64,000 bases of DNA from positions 1-64,000 of the forward strand of contig JAFRAO010000005.1 of assembly GCA_017405375.1 (NCBI GenBank), given 5' to 3'. This DNA comes from a bacterium. Its GTDB lineage: Bacteria > Cyanobacteriota > Vampirovibrionia > Gastranaerophilales > Gastranaerophilaceae. The notes beneath the pieces were generated by a model. It had not been told where the DNA came from and did no database searches. It saw only the letters and a program-made list of their open reading frames with translations. Numbering within the stretch: position 1 is the stretch's first letter; each line of letters opens with the position of its first letter. Position numbers and translations under genes: made by a program. Of the stretch, positions 26,101 to 34,449 are shown one piece after another.

Positions 26101-26859
26101 TGCCAATACAGGATTTATAAATGGTAATTCTATTCTTTGAGGTTTATCATCTTCTTCATCCAGACCCTCAAATTTTGGCAAAAACGTGTTTATATCAATA
26201 TTTGCATTAATATTTTTATTTTCATCACTATAAAATTCGGCGTTTGTTTTCAATTTCGCAAATTTTCCGTTGTAATATCCGCCTTTTAGCATATCACCAT
26301 GCAATTTTAAGAAATGACCGCTTTTTTCATCAAAAATTCTGACATTATAATTACTTAACTTAATATTTGGAACAATTATTTTTATTTTTGAAAAATCAAA
26401 AGAATTTTCTTGAATATCTGTTTTGTCATTAAAATCATCTTCTTTTGCCTGCAATATTTTTTCAACTAACATCAAAATTTTAAATTGTTTATTATCAACA
26501 ATAGAAAAATCTAAATTAGGATTATTTATTTCAGCTTTATCCACTTTTAGAGTAAGCAATAGGGCACTTGGTAATGCAACACTAAACTTTGCACTATCCG
26601 CAGAAAACAAAGAACTGCCATCTTCAAATTTTACGGATATATTATCAGCTTTAACCCCAACAGACAAAGTCGGCGAGGTTATTACTTTTGCATTGTCAAA
26701 ATTAATATTCAACGGAATTTGTTCTTTTACCATTTTTTGTAACAACGGCTTATACTGATTCAAATCTATTAAATTTGGCAATAAAAACAAAAAACAAGCA
26801 TACGCAATAACAATTACACCAACAAATATACTTGCCAATATCAATTTTATTTTTTTCAT
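23104..26859 (-). CDS. Giant AsmA-like protein (probable inter-membrane lipid transport)
   Basis: A 1251-residue protein. I start it at the ATG at 26859, because GAGGG lies seven bases upstream; the frame could extend 24 bases further. One N-terminal membrane segment (IKLILASIFVGVIVIAYACFLFLLP) anchors it, followed by a very long beta-rich region. Its last third carries the typical AsmA C-terminal wording (KGNVKFNIKDGQFGPFGKIENM ... YKELKGNLSFKNGIVTI). The tail is Lys/Glu/Gln-rich. AsmA/TamB-like proteins form periplasmic bridges for phospholipids in diderm bacteria, so its presence supports an outer membrane here. It ends 13 bases from the convergent TSCPD gene. Confidence 0.82.
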   Translation of the reverse strand: MKKIKLILASIFVGVIVIAYACFLFLLPNLIDLNQYKPLLQKMVKEQIPLNINFDNAKVITSPTLSVGVKADNISVKFEDGSSLFSADSAKFSVALPSALLLTLKVDKAEINNPNLDFSIVDNKQFKILMLVEKILQAKEDDFNDKTDIQENSFDFSKIKIIVPNIKLSNYNVRIFDEKSGHFLKLHGDMLKGGYYNGKFAKLKTNAEFYSDENKNINANIDINTFLPKFEGLDEEDDKPQRIELPFINPVLAYRKYDLKSNISSKLKIRQSDNAFNIKGFLNIDDTTLKLSNYNLPACYFHGLFNGTKTQIDTNIQVAKNEKISLNGLIDYGKKPKLDVVISSTKIYFQDLITIAKAYLDSLHVKNDLHLISGMGYLEANTSIKTDFKKIQSDGQIIVRNGGIVNKIINLGITNANMNLLFFDNALNIKDTYIYINNALLKIDGKIDENSELNINVKANKIPIVGLYRAFAPSDIKNKFNVTNGYLSLDGKVSGQLKKLICNAKVDLMNFFLKDKNNSLNVTDEKLNILVNYDSLSDCNKIVIKNNNFKILFPKVNSVISDKLLQIEIFDSQIKLNPTELFINKNSKIVFDGLINSDEKNPIFKIKGLGKLNAQDLKSFAGAQVNLFIDAKGQIPFYLDVNGNLKRQSMLVRMFANPQNYISPVKLEQTSGKNSVAQLKIDFKGDRLKIKDTGLFEINYVKDEEGNVSEHLDEIAGVTGTITSLNTVPFINVIKLTLPKGLSGSIQGFKNSKFNVNGKLFVFGNSKQPRIRGKINVNNFFIKDLMTTMESLNLDFKGHFLSVSVKNLLINGSDINSSLDISLLPSEILNIFNLRMVSNHFDVDRLLLVVTKLSRMIPPSKNVNTKNVQAQIPVSVKNGVVSLKNIKTGNIQIFDTNARIGLNKSILYVNNLKTRAFNGNVYGRISMNLLNNILMVHLNGSGLNTNKLLLDAANLKDMLSGKLTFGTDISVDIAQTDFNKLLKSLKGNVKFNIKDGQFGPFGKIENMIIAENIRNSQFFQTVIGGIINDLASIDTTHYKELKGNLSFKNGIVTIKPITSDGKVLNLYIAGDYNLLKNDVDFKVRAKMLSLISNVLGPIASINPVNLVKVTPGLNVASAKLFTIFTESVTQEELNIIPGFESKADNINSMNFQLIVKGDINKPLTLVKSFKWLALQNQIDMASTFVSTLPDPDSIDSTIEEIELKKAQEEKFSSKVKNVFFKKEQKEQEKKKQETQDLLLKMQESDSSNGDM

Positions 26860-27005
26860 AAATTTACCCTCAAAATATTTCATATATATTATATCTCAAA
26901 AAAGATACAAAATTTAATATACAAAAAATATATAAAAAAATACTTGCCAAATTTCAGGATATAACGTATTATAAAGTGGCAGACAGATTAAAAAAGGAGT
27001 TTAGA

Positions 27006-27899
27006 ATGAAAAATTTAAAAATGGTGCAAACCGGCTCCCAGACAGTATTTCCAGTAGGGGGTGGGGGGGCTAAACTCTCTCGTAGCAAGGCTTTCGACTT
27101 GTTTAAATCCCTAAAAACATTTATTTGTAACTTATTTAAAGGTGGACTGTCAGGAGTGAACAGAGGTGAGAGTTGTCAGTTCACCCGTAACAGTTCACTA
27201 TCAACCGTTCACTCACTCGCATTTACCTTAGCAGAAACGCTAATTGTAATGGGCATAATCGGTGTTGTCGCAGCCCTAACAATACCAAACGTAAATAAAA
27301 ATACAGGCGAAGCTGAAAAAGTAGCAAGATTCAAGAAAATATATGCAGAACTCAATGAAGCACTAGATAGAGCCACCGCAGTCTATGGACCCGTTAAAAC
27401 TTGGTGGCAACCAACACATTTAACTAGCTATGACTATGCAAAAAAATTTACAGATAGATTAACTGAATTCATGAAAGTTACAAAATTCTGTAAGGCAGAA
27501 GATGAAAATTGTTTCTGTTACAATCGTATTTATGATGATTCTTCGTGCTTTATTCTTGCTAGTGGTGCAGGTATTGGATATGATTTTGATAATGATTACA
27601 TATACATAGATACTGATGGACCAAATAGAGGTAAAAATGAATGGGGAATTGATTTATTTTTAATTGGGTTTAGCCTTGACAACAATTATATTTTAAAACC
27701 TTTAATAGATTCTACAAAGGAAGAATTTATGAGGGACATGGACGGCTGGTGGCATGGGCACTGTTCTAGTGCTTGTGGACAATGGATAATGGATAACGGC
27801 AACATGGATTACTTAAACATAGATAGTCAAGGCAGATGTAAAAATGATACATCAAAAGTTTTGGGCTATGGTGAAGGTAAAGTCCAAAGCTGTAAGTAA
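27006..27899 (+). CDS. Type IV pilin-like (pseudopilin) protein with an unusually long leader
   Basis: A 297-residue protein. The ATG at 27006 is chosen because AAAGGAG lies six bases upstream; an in-frame GTG at 26976 overlaps that site. About 75 residues precede the prepilin helix, against fewer than 30 in ordinary prepilins. Cleavage is expected before FTLAE, with Ala rather than Gly at -1. The helix VMGIIGVVAALTIPNVNK is typical. The C-terminal half has paired cysteines (CKAEDENCFC, CSSACGQW, final SCK) that may form disulfides. The leader-coding DNA contains G5-T-G7. It is the intact paralogue of the gene at 1-869. Confidence 0.85.
   Translation: MKNLKMVQTGSQTVFPVGGGGAKLSRSKAFDLFKSLKTFICNLFKGGLSGVNRGESCQFTRNSSLSTVHSLAFTLAETLIVMGIIGVVAALTIPNVNKNTGEAEKVARFKKIYAELNEALDRATAVYGPVKTWWQPTHLTSYDYAKKFTDRLTEFMKVTKFCKAEDENCFCYNRIYDDSSCFILASGAGIGYDFDNDYIYIDTDGPNRGKNEWGIDLFLIGFSLDNNYILKPLIDSTKEEFMRDMDGWWHGHCSSACGQWIMDNGNMDYLNIDSQGRCKNDTSKVLGYGEGKVQSCK
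27057..27069 (+). repeat. G5-T-G7 tract in the pilin leader
   Basis: GGGGGTGGGGGGG in a genome of roughly 30% GC. It lies 51 bases into the coding frame. A slip of one base would abolish translation of the pilin, so this may be a phase-variation tract. Confidence 0.6.
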
Positions 27900-27930
27900 A
27901 ACAAGTTTGTCATGCTGAAAGCGTAGAAAA
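27894..27930 (+). repeat. 37-nt repeat spanning the pilin stop codon, copy 2
   Basis: Identical to 864-900. It includes the stop codon of the intact pilin gene. Confidence 0.85.
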
Positions 27931-28083
27931 CAAGCACTTTGTGTGTAGTTTTCTTGCTGTTCAGAATCTGTTCCTTATAATAGATCCTGAACCAAGTTCA
28001 GCATAGACAAGGCTTTGTTCAGCATGGACAAGAGGCTATGTGCCTTGAAATAGACCCTGCGGAAAACCGGATATTTTAATCAA
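27931..28083. repeat. REP-like region after the second pilin
   Basis: It contains several variants of a CCTGAACCAAGTTCAGCAT-type phrase (for example 27986-28004, with GTTCAGCATGG near 28018-28027), and the ATAGACCCTGCGG string shared with the first pilin's downstream region. No gene is seen. The next gene ends at 28084 on the minus strand. Confidence 0.5.
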
Positions 28084-29121
28084 TCATATTTTTTTCAAAA
28101 CTTTTTCAAGTCTTGCTAATTTTTTGTCATCTGTGCCGATTCCGCAAAGCAACATGACTGATTTTTCATTTGAACGCTCATCTTCTATCTTTAAATCAAA
28201 CAATTTTGCCGATAGCTCTAATCCGCTTAAATTCTCTTTTTTTATTAGAATTTTTGTAACATCACCTTCATTAAAAAATTCAACGTTTTTACAATTCGCT
28301 TTAAATTCTTCTATACTGTCTATTAATTTATTTAAAGCATTCCTGCCCTTTTTTGAATTTAAGTATGATATATTTCTTTCAATACTCATTAACAGAGGAT
28401 AACTAGGAGAAGTTGTACAAATTTTATTTAAAGCATTATGCAAATCAATAACTGTATTTGTATGAACAAGCGCAGTAGGATTCAATCCGCCTGCAGTTTT
28501 ATGCAAAGATTGTATTGTAAAATCAGCTATTTTTACAGCACTTTGAGGTAATCTTTCACTAAAAGGATACAAAGCACCATGCGCTTCATCAACAATTAAA
28601 TACAAATTATTTCTTTCGCATATTTCTTTGAGTTTGACTATATCTGATACAATTCCCTCATACGAAGGCGAAGTTACAATAATAGCTTTTGGCTTTGTTT
28701 GATTAATTATTTTTTCAATATAATCAATATCTAAAGATTTGTATATTCCCCAATTCTCATCTTTTTCCAATTCATAAAAAACAGGTTTTGCTCCCGCAAG
28801 CTCAACCGCATTTTTATGGCACTGATGAGCATTCTCCCAAATTAAAACGCTATCATCAGGCTTTACACAAGACAGAACTGATGCTATTACCCCGCACGTT
28901 GAACCGTTTATTAAAAAACAAGTTTGCTTAGTTTTATATAAACTGCTTGCTTTTTTCTCAGCTTTTTCAAGTGCCTCTTGCGGATTATGAGTGTCTGTTT
29001 CCGATATATCATATTTATAAAATTGTTGAAACTTCGAAGTTATAAAAAATCTTTGAGCATGACTTGGCGTTGTAAATAATTCGATATTATGTTTTTTATT
29101 AAATAAATTGACTATACTCAT
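28084..29121 (-). CDS. Short Orn/Lys/Arg decarboxylase-like PLP enzyme
   Basis: A 345-residue fold-type I PLP protein. TTPSHAQRF (17-25) sits where the family has a PGHxxG motif. NGST (72-75), DEAHGAL (178-184) and the PLP lysine in QSLHKT (K208) match the large domain of ornithine/lysine/arginine decarboxylases of the YaaO type. Family members have about 450-480 residues or more; here the C-terminal domain is largely missing. Either it is a short subfamily or its activity has changed. It is the last gene of the flagellar export operon, starting three bases after the preceding stop. Confidence 0.75.
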   Translation of the reverse strand: MSIVNLFNKKHNIELFTTPSHAQRFFITSKFQQFYKYDISETDTHNPQEALEKAEKKASSLYKTKQTCFLINGSTCGVIASVLSCVKPDDSVLIWENAHQCHKNAVELAGAKPVFYELEKDENWGIYKSLDIDYIEKIINQTKPKAIIVTSPSYEGIVSDIVKLKEICERNNLYLIVDEAHGALYPFSERLPQSAVKIADFTIQSLHKTAGGLNPTALVHTNTVIDLHNALNKICTTSPSYPLLMSIERNISYLNSKKGRNALNKLIDSIEEFKANCKNVEFFNEGDVTKILIKKENLSGLELSAKLFDLKIEDERSNEKSVMLLCGIGTDDKKLARLEKVLKKI

Positions 29122-29123
29122 TA

Positions 29124-29510
29124 CTATTTTTCTTCTTCAACATTATTACTTTCAAAACTTGAATTCAAATTCAAATCTTCAAGTTCTTTTTGTTCTTCAT
29201 CACTTAAATCTGAATTGGAAAAAGTATCCATCTCGTCAAATCCTTCTTCTTTCATAATCTCATCAAGTAAACTATGTGTATAATTTAAACTGTTAGCTTT
29301 TTTTAAAGATTTAGAGCCGTCAATCATAGAACCGATTAACCAACCCATAACAAACATAAAAGCAATTCCCGGACCTACCGTTATAAAAGATGCCTTTAGT
29401 GAAGGATATGTTATCCCACCGTTTATATACAAAGCACACCCGCCAAATATAAGTAACGATACACATGCTAGTAATATTGCCGTCTGTTTTTTATATTCTA
29501 TCTTTTTCAT
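29124..29510 (-). CDS. Small membrane protein of the flagellar operon, unknown
   Basis: A 128-residue protein with two hydrophobic segments (about residues 11-32 and 42-62, ending GWLIGSMIDGSKSLKKA). The C-terminal half is strongly acidic (DLSDEEQKELEDLNLNSS). The two-segment layout with a glycine-rich second helix faintly recalls AtpI/AtpZ-like proteins, but I cannot assign it. It lies between the PilZ and PLP genes with gaps of 12 and 2 bases, so it belongs to the operon. Confidence 0.7.
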   Translation of the reverse strand: MKKIEYKKQTAILLACVSLLIFGGCALYINGGITYPSLKASFITVGPGIAFMFVMGWLIGSMIDGSKSLKKANSLNYTHSLLDEIMKEEGFDEMDTFSNSDLSDEEQKELEDLNLNSSFESNNVEEEK

Positions 29511-29522
29511 GTTTTATAAATT

Positions 29523-30119
29523 TTATTTATTTTCTGCTTCAATATTTTTGTTCAAGCAATATTGAATCAATGTCATTTTTTCAACATTTGATTGATTTAC
29601 AAAACGTCCTGAAAGTGCAAATTTTCCATCATCTTGCTTTTCTATTCTTATTAGTTGTAAAGAACATTCAAGAGTTTGTTCTTGATCTAAAATAACATCA
29701 ACTTTATATTCTACATCAAGATTGATTGATTCATCCGTTAAAAATTTCATACCACCGGCAGACAAGTCTAATGTAGAAATAGCATACTCTTTGTTGGTAC
29801 TTTTATCAACTATCTTGCTTTCTGTTAAAAATTTTATACGAGTAAATTGACGTCTTTGTAAAAATCTGTGTTTGATTGGATTTGCAATAAACAATTCATT
29901 CTCAGTCATCTCAGTAGCATGTGAAGTGAAGTACAAAATGCCGTTTGGAGTTTGAGAATAAAAATCATAAATATATTGTAATTTGATACCTTTTGTAGGG
30001 TATCTCATTTTCATTTTGAAACCTTTTGAAGAAACTTCTGTAACAAATCCTTTATTTGTACAATCAATATCTTTTGGAATTATTGTAACCTTTTGGTCTA
30101 TTTTTACAAGTTCGTTCAT
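29523..30119 (-). CDS. PilZ-domain (YcgR-like) c-di-GMP receptor, probable flagellar brake
   Basis: A 198-residue protein. An N-terminal YcgR-like domain (about 1-85) is followed by a PilZ domain with both binding motifs: RRQFTR (89-94, RxxxR) and DLSAGG (118-123, [D/N]xSxxG). PilZ proteins of this layout bind cyclic-di-GMP and slow or redirect the flagellar motor. Its place 18 bases after flhA in the same operon supports a motility role. The window has no cyclase or phosphodiesterase gene, so the signal source is elsewhere. Confidence 0.88.
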   Translation of the reverse strand: MNELVKIDQKVTIIPKDIDCTNKGFVTEVSSKGFKMKMRYPTKGIKLQYIYDFYSQTPNGILYFTSHATEMTENELFIANPIKHRFLQRRQFTRIKFLTESKIVDKSTNKEYAISTLDLSAGGMKFLTDESINLDVEYKVDVILDQEQTLECSLQLIRIEKQDDGKFALSGRFVNQSNVEKMTLIQYCLNKNIEAENK

Positions 30120-30137
30120 TATCTACATTATTCCTTT

Positions 30138-32246
30138 CTATGCGACACTTCGCATAACTTTTACTATACCTACCGATTTAGTTTTTATATTTGTACTAAT
30201 TTCATTATACGACATAATTGCAAATTGTGGGTAATAATTTTCAATTAAATTTCTAAATGCAAGTCTGATTGGAGAAGAACATAAAATTACAGGCTGACAG
30301 CCATAAGTCGTAATAGCCTTTTTAATTTCTTCATCAAGGCTGTTGAATAATTGTTTTGAATATGACGGATCTATTGTTAAACTTTGTGTATCAGGACTTA
30401 TTCCCTGTGCTAAAGTTCTTTCTACTTCAGGTGAAAGTATTATCGCCATTAATTCGCCATTATCGGCAAGATTCTGTTTGCAAATACTCCTTGATAATGA
30501 CTGTCTGACTTTTTCTGTTAAGTAATTGTAATCTTTACTAAATTTAGATTGCAAACTTATTGTTTCTAAAATTGTTTTCAAATCTCTTATTGTTACACGT
30601 TCTTTTAACAGATTTTGAAGAATTTGCTGAATATCACCGATTGTCATGTCATTTAATAAACTATCAACATATTCATCTGATACATCTTTTCTTAAATTAT
30701 CAACCAACTGCTGAACATCATTTCTTGTAAGAATATCCGCCGCATTCTTTTTTATTACTTCCGTTAAATGAGTAGATACAACCGCAGATGGACTAACTAC
30801 TGTATATCCGTATGCTTCGGCATAATCTTTTTGACTTTCATCAATCCATATCGCAGGCAAGCCAAAAGCAGGTTCAACTGCACTTATACCCTGAATATTC
30901 GGATTATCTTCCCCACCCATGGCATTCATTGCTAAACTTCTTTCAGGATAAATTTCACCGGCTTCAACCGGAACTCCTTTTAATTTTATTTGATAAGTAT
31001 TTGGTGATAATTGTAAATTATCTTTAACTCTGATAGATGGTAATACTATGCCTAAATCCAATGCCGTCTGACGACGTATTTGTGCAATACGTTCCAACAA
31101 ATCCCCACCCATCTCAACGTTTAATAAAGGAACTAATCTGTAGCCAACTTCTATTTCGATGGTTTCAACCGATAAAAGTTCCATAACACTCTCTCTTGTA
31201 GCCTTTTTAGAACTCTTTTTGTTGCCTAATTTTTCCGCTCTTTCAGCCTCTGCTTTTGCTGTTTCTTCTATTATTCTTTGTTTTTTGTTTTCATTATAAT
31301 GATAATACGCAAATGCCCCCGCACTAATACCTATAATAAAGAACGGTATTGTAGGCATGCCGGGAACTATTCCCAAAAACATAAGTAATCCTGAAACAAT
31401 TCCCAAAACTCGAGGGTCTGAGAACATTTCTTTGTTAATATCTTGTGATAATGATTCATCCTTACCGCTTGCCCTTGATACAATCAAACCTGTTGCAGTA
31501 GATATTAACAATGCAGGAAGCTGCGAAACCAAACCGTCACCAACCGTTAATATTGTATATGTTGTTAAGGCAGTTTGAAAACTCATCTTCATCATAACTA
31601 TGCCTATAATGAATCCGCCTACAATATTTATAACGGTAATTAAAATCCCCGCTGTTGCATCACCTTTTACAAACTTTGAAGCACCGTCCATAGTACCATA
31701 AAAATCTGTTTCTCTTTCCAATGCTTTTCTGCGTTCTTTCGCCTCTTCATCTGTAATGATTCCCGCATTCAAATCTGCATCAATACTTAATTGTTTACCG
31801 GGCATTTTATCCAAAGTAAAACGTGCCGTAACTTCTGCAACACGTGTCGCACCACCTGTAATTACCATAAAATTAATGATTACAAGTATTACGAATATTA
31901 CAAAACCAACAACATAATTTCCGCCGACTACGAATTCCCCAAAAGAATTAATTACACTGCCTGCCTCGCCTGTCAACAATATTAAACGTGTTGAGCTAAC
32001 GTTTAAACCCAGCCTAAACAATGTAGCTATCAACAAGACAGTAGGAAAACTTGAATAATCTAAAGGTTCTTTTGTATATAAGCACACCAATAAAATTATT
32101 ACAGATAATGAGATATTTACTGTTAATAAAATGTCAAGAATCGCAGGTGGTAATGGAAGTACCATCATAGCTATAATGAAAACTAACCCTATTGCTAAGG
32201 TTATATCACTGTTATTCATTAATTCTGAAATTTTTTTGAAATTCAT
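30138..32246 (-). CDS. flhA: Flagellar export apparatus protein FlhA
   Basis: A 702-residue protein, normal for FlhA (about 690-700). The N-terminal half has about eight membrane segments and the conserved cytoplasmic loop with ATRVAEVTARFTLDKMPGKQ and DADLNAGIITDEEAKERR. The C-terminal half is the cytosolic export-gate ring (IEIEVGYRLVPLL ... RSICKQNL). It forms the nonameric gate of the flagellar type III export system. It begins 25 bases after flhB, and the order flhB-flhA is common in bacteria. Confidence 0.97.
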   Translation of the reverse strand: MNFKKISELMNNSDITLAIGLVFIIAMMVLPLPPAILDILLTVNISLSVIILLVCLYTKEPLDYSSFPTVLLIATLFRLGLNVSSTRLILLTGEAGSVINSFGEFVVGGNYVVGFVIFVILVIINFMVITGGATRVAEVTARFTLDKMPGKQLSIDADLNAGIITDEEAKERRKALERETDFYGTMDGASKFVKGDATAGILITVINIVGGFIIGIVMMKMSFQTALTTYTILTVGDGLVSQLPALLISTATGLIVSRASGKDESLSQDINKEMFSDPRVLGIVSGLLMFLGIVPGMPTIPFFIIGISAGAFAYYHYNENKKQRIIEETAKAEAERAEKLGNKKSSKKATRESVMELLSVETIEIEVGYRLVPLLNVEMGGDLLERIAQIRRQTALDLGIVLPSIRVKDNLQLSPNTYQIKLKGVPVEAGEIYPERSLAMNAMGGEDNPNIQGISAVEPAFGLPAIWIDESQKDYAEAYGYTVVSPSAVVSTHLTEVIKKNAADILTRNDVQQLVDNLRKDVSDEYVDSLLNDMTIGDIQQILQNLLKERVTIRDLKTILETISLQSKFSKDYNYLTEKVRQSLSRSICKQNLADNGELMAIILSPEVERTLAQGISPDTQSLTIDPSYSKQLFNSLDEEIKKAITTYGCQPVILCSSPIRLAFRNLIENYYPQFAIMSYNEISTNIKTKSVGIVKVMRSVA

Positions 32247-32271
32247 TATTATATTTTCTGATTACCCAAAT

Positions 32272-33354
32272 CTATTTATTCTTGTTATTTTTATTATAAA
32301 CGTAAGCAAGAATCTCTGCAACTGCTTGAAACATTTCTGATGGTATTATATCACCAATTTCAACTAATTTGTAGAGTGTTCTGGCAACAAATACATTTTC
32401 AACAATCGGAATGTTATTATTTTGTGCGACTTCTCTTATCTTAAATGCAAGAAAATCAGCACCTTTCGCCACTACATAAGGAGCAGGTTTTATACTTCTG
32501 TCATATTTTAATGCAACCGCGAAATGTGTCGGATTTGTTACAACTACGTCCGCAGTCGGTACCTGAGCCATCATCTGCTGCTGAAGTAATTTATATCCAA
32601 ATGCTTTTATTTTACTTTTTATCTTTGGATCCCCTTCAGTATCTTTTTGTTCATCTTTTACTTCTTGTTTGGTCATTTTTATTGATTTTTCAAACATATA
32701 TGTCTGAAATTTTAAATCTAAATATCCAATAAATAACATCGCTAAAAGCATGTTTAAAAACATTTGTGTTAATATCGAACCAATTACTTTGAAAACAACT
32801 AATATTTCCGCTCCTAACAACGCATATAATTCATCTATCCTTGAATGAATAACAGAATAACCGCAAGCACCTACAATAAACACTTTTAACAATGATTTTG
32901 CAAGTTCAACAAGTTTATTAGGGTCAAAAGGATTTATTAACCGTTTCAAATTATTTACCCAATTTTTAGGAGATAAATTTTCAATTTTAGGTTTGACTTT
33001 ATCCAACGCAAACATATGCCCTATATGTAATCTCAATACAAGCAACGTTAAAATAAATATTGAACACATAAACGGTAAAAGCGCTTGCGCTACTATTATC
33101 GCATAAGGATATATGGTTCCAAAAAATTCATTAACATTAATGCTTTTAGGATTTAAATTGGTAAATGAATAGTGTAACGCCAAAAGCATTCTGTTTAACA
33201 TCCAATTTGACAAAACAAACAGCATAACAAGTGCAACAGTAATTGTCATCGCGCTCATTAAATCTTTACTTTTGGCAATATTACCCTTGTCGCGTTCCTT
33301 TGACCTTTTTCGCGGGGTCGCCGCCTCTGTTCTGTCTGCTCCGTCATTCGCCAA
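32272..33354 (-). CDS. flhB: Flagellar export switch protein FlhB
   Basis: A 360-residue protein with a charged N-terminus (DRTEAATPRKRSKERDKGNIAKS, in part), four membrane segments and a cytosolic C-terminal domain. NPTH near residue 270 is the self-cleavage site (between Asn and Pro) that lets FlhB switch export from rod/hook to filament proteins. The start is a TTG at 33354, with AGAGGT eight bases upstream and no better ATG. It lies 17 bases after fliR. Confidence 0.96.
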   Translation of the reverse strand: MANDGADRTEAATPRKRSKERDKGNIAKSKDLMSAMTITVALVMLFVLSNWMLNRMLLALHYSFTNLNPKSINVNEFFGTIYPYAIIVAQALLPFMCSIFILTLLVLRLHIGHMFALDKVKPKIENLSPKNWVNNLKRLINPFDPNKLVELAKSLLKVFIVGACGYSVIHSRIDELYALLGAEILVVFKVIGSILTQMFLNMLLAMLFIGYLDLKFQTYMFEKSIKMTKQEVKDEQKDTEGDPKIKSKIKAFGYKLLQQQMMAQVPTADVVVTNPTHFAVALKYDRSIKPAPYVVAKGADFLAFKIREVAQNNNIPIVENVFVARTLYKLVEIGDIIPSEMFQAVAEILAYVYNKNNKNK

Positions 33355-33371
33355 TTAAATTACCTCTTTCT

Positions 33372-34154
33372 TTAAAATATACCGGAAACATTAATTAGTA
33401 ATTTTTCAAGAATTATTCTACAATATTCTGCTACCGGACGCATAAAAATCATACATAATATTAACCCTGCATAAATTCTTATAGGCATTCCAACCATAAA
33501 AATATTCATTTGCGGCATTAATTTTGAAACAAAGCCCAACAAAATATCGCTTATTAACAATACACTAAATATCGGCATTGCCAATCCTATAGCTATTGAA
33601 AACATTTGCCCTGATAAATATATAACCTTTTCTATTAATTGTCCGTCAAATATAAATGAATATCCGACAGGTATGTGTATAAAACTGTTGTATAAGGCAG
33701 AAAATAGCCACTGATGTGCATTTAATGATATGAATACCATAGCTATCAACAATGTAAATGCTTGAGTTATAATCGGAGAAGTTGCACCAATCGTAGGATT
33801 AAATGCTTGACTCATCGCTAATCCCATTTGTATGGAAAACATGTTTACACCTATTTCAGCTCCTATAAATATCAAATTAGCGCAAAATCCAATTATATAG
33901 CCTATTGCAAATTCTTTTATCAGAATAAATAAATATACCGGAATATCATTAGGCACGGGAAATGCAGAATTTGCCTGTACCATAGGATATATGATGAATG
34001 CTATAAATGCAACTAAAAATATTTTTATTCTGTTTGGAACAGGATAAGTAGAATATAAAGGTGCCGATGCCATTAAACCGCCTATTCTTACGAAAACTGC
34101 TATAAACATTAAAATATTTGATGGTGAAAATATTTTTAATAAACTAAAGTCCAC
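33372..34154 (-). CDS. fliR: Flagellar export protein FliR
   Basis: A 260-residue membrane protein with about six hydrophobic segments and family wording RIGGLMASAPLYS, NMFSIQMGLAMSQAFNPTIG and a C-terminal MIFMRPVAEY. FliR joins FliP and FliQ in the helical core of the export gate. It begins eight bases after fliQ, and length is typical. Confidence 0.95.
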   Translation of the reverse strand: MDFSLLKIFSPSNILMFIAVFVRIGGLMASAPLYSTYPVPNRIKIFLVAFIAFIIYPMVQANSAFPVPNDIPVYLFILIKEFAIGYIIGFCANLIFIGAEIGVNMFSIQMGLAMSQAFNPTIGATSPIITQAFTLLIAMVFISLNAHQWLFSALYNSFIHIPVGYSFIFDGQLIEKVIYLSGQMFSIAIGLAMPIFSVLLISDILLGFVSKLMPQMNIFMVGMPIRIYAGLILCMIFMRPVAEYCRIILEKLLINVSGIF

Positions 34155-34162
34155 TATTCACC

Positions 34163-34432
34163 TCATTTTATTAGCATAGGAATCATGTCAAACATTTCAT
34201 TTACAGTAGATATAATCAAACTCATCATCCAAGGCATTAGCAAAATTAATGTTAAAATTCCGACAATAATCTTTGGAACAATAGTTAATGTTGACTCTTG
34301 AAGTTGCGTAATAGCCTGAAAAATACTAACAGCAAGACCTACAACAATCCCGATAGCAAGAACAGGTGTTGCGAGTTCTAAAATTAACACAAACATTTTT
34401 TGCAATAAAGTTATAACTATTTCTTGACTCAT
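34163..34432 (-). CDS. fliQ: Flagellar export protein FliQ
   Basis: An 89-residue two-helix membrane protein. ATPVLAIGIVVGLAVSIFQA and the conserved ITQLQESTLTIVPKI identify it. It is part of the FliPQR core of the export gate. It begins 17 bases after fliP. Confidence 0.96.
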   Translation of the reverse strand: MSQEIVITLLQKMFVLILELATPVLAIGIVVGLAVSIFQAITQLQESTLTIVPKIIVGILTLILLMPWMMSLIISTVNEMFDMIPMLIK

Positions 34433-34449
34433 TTTTACCTCATGCTAAA

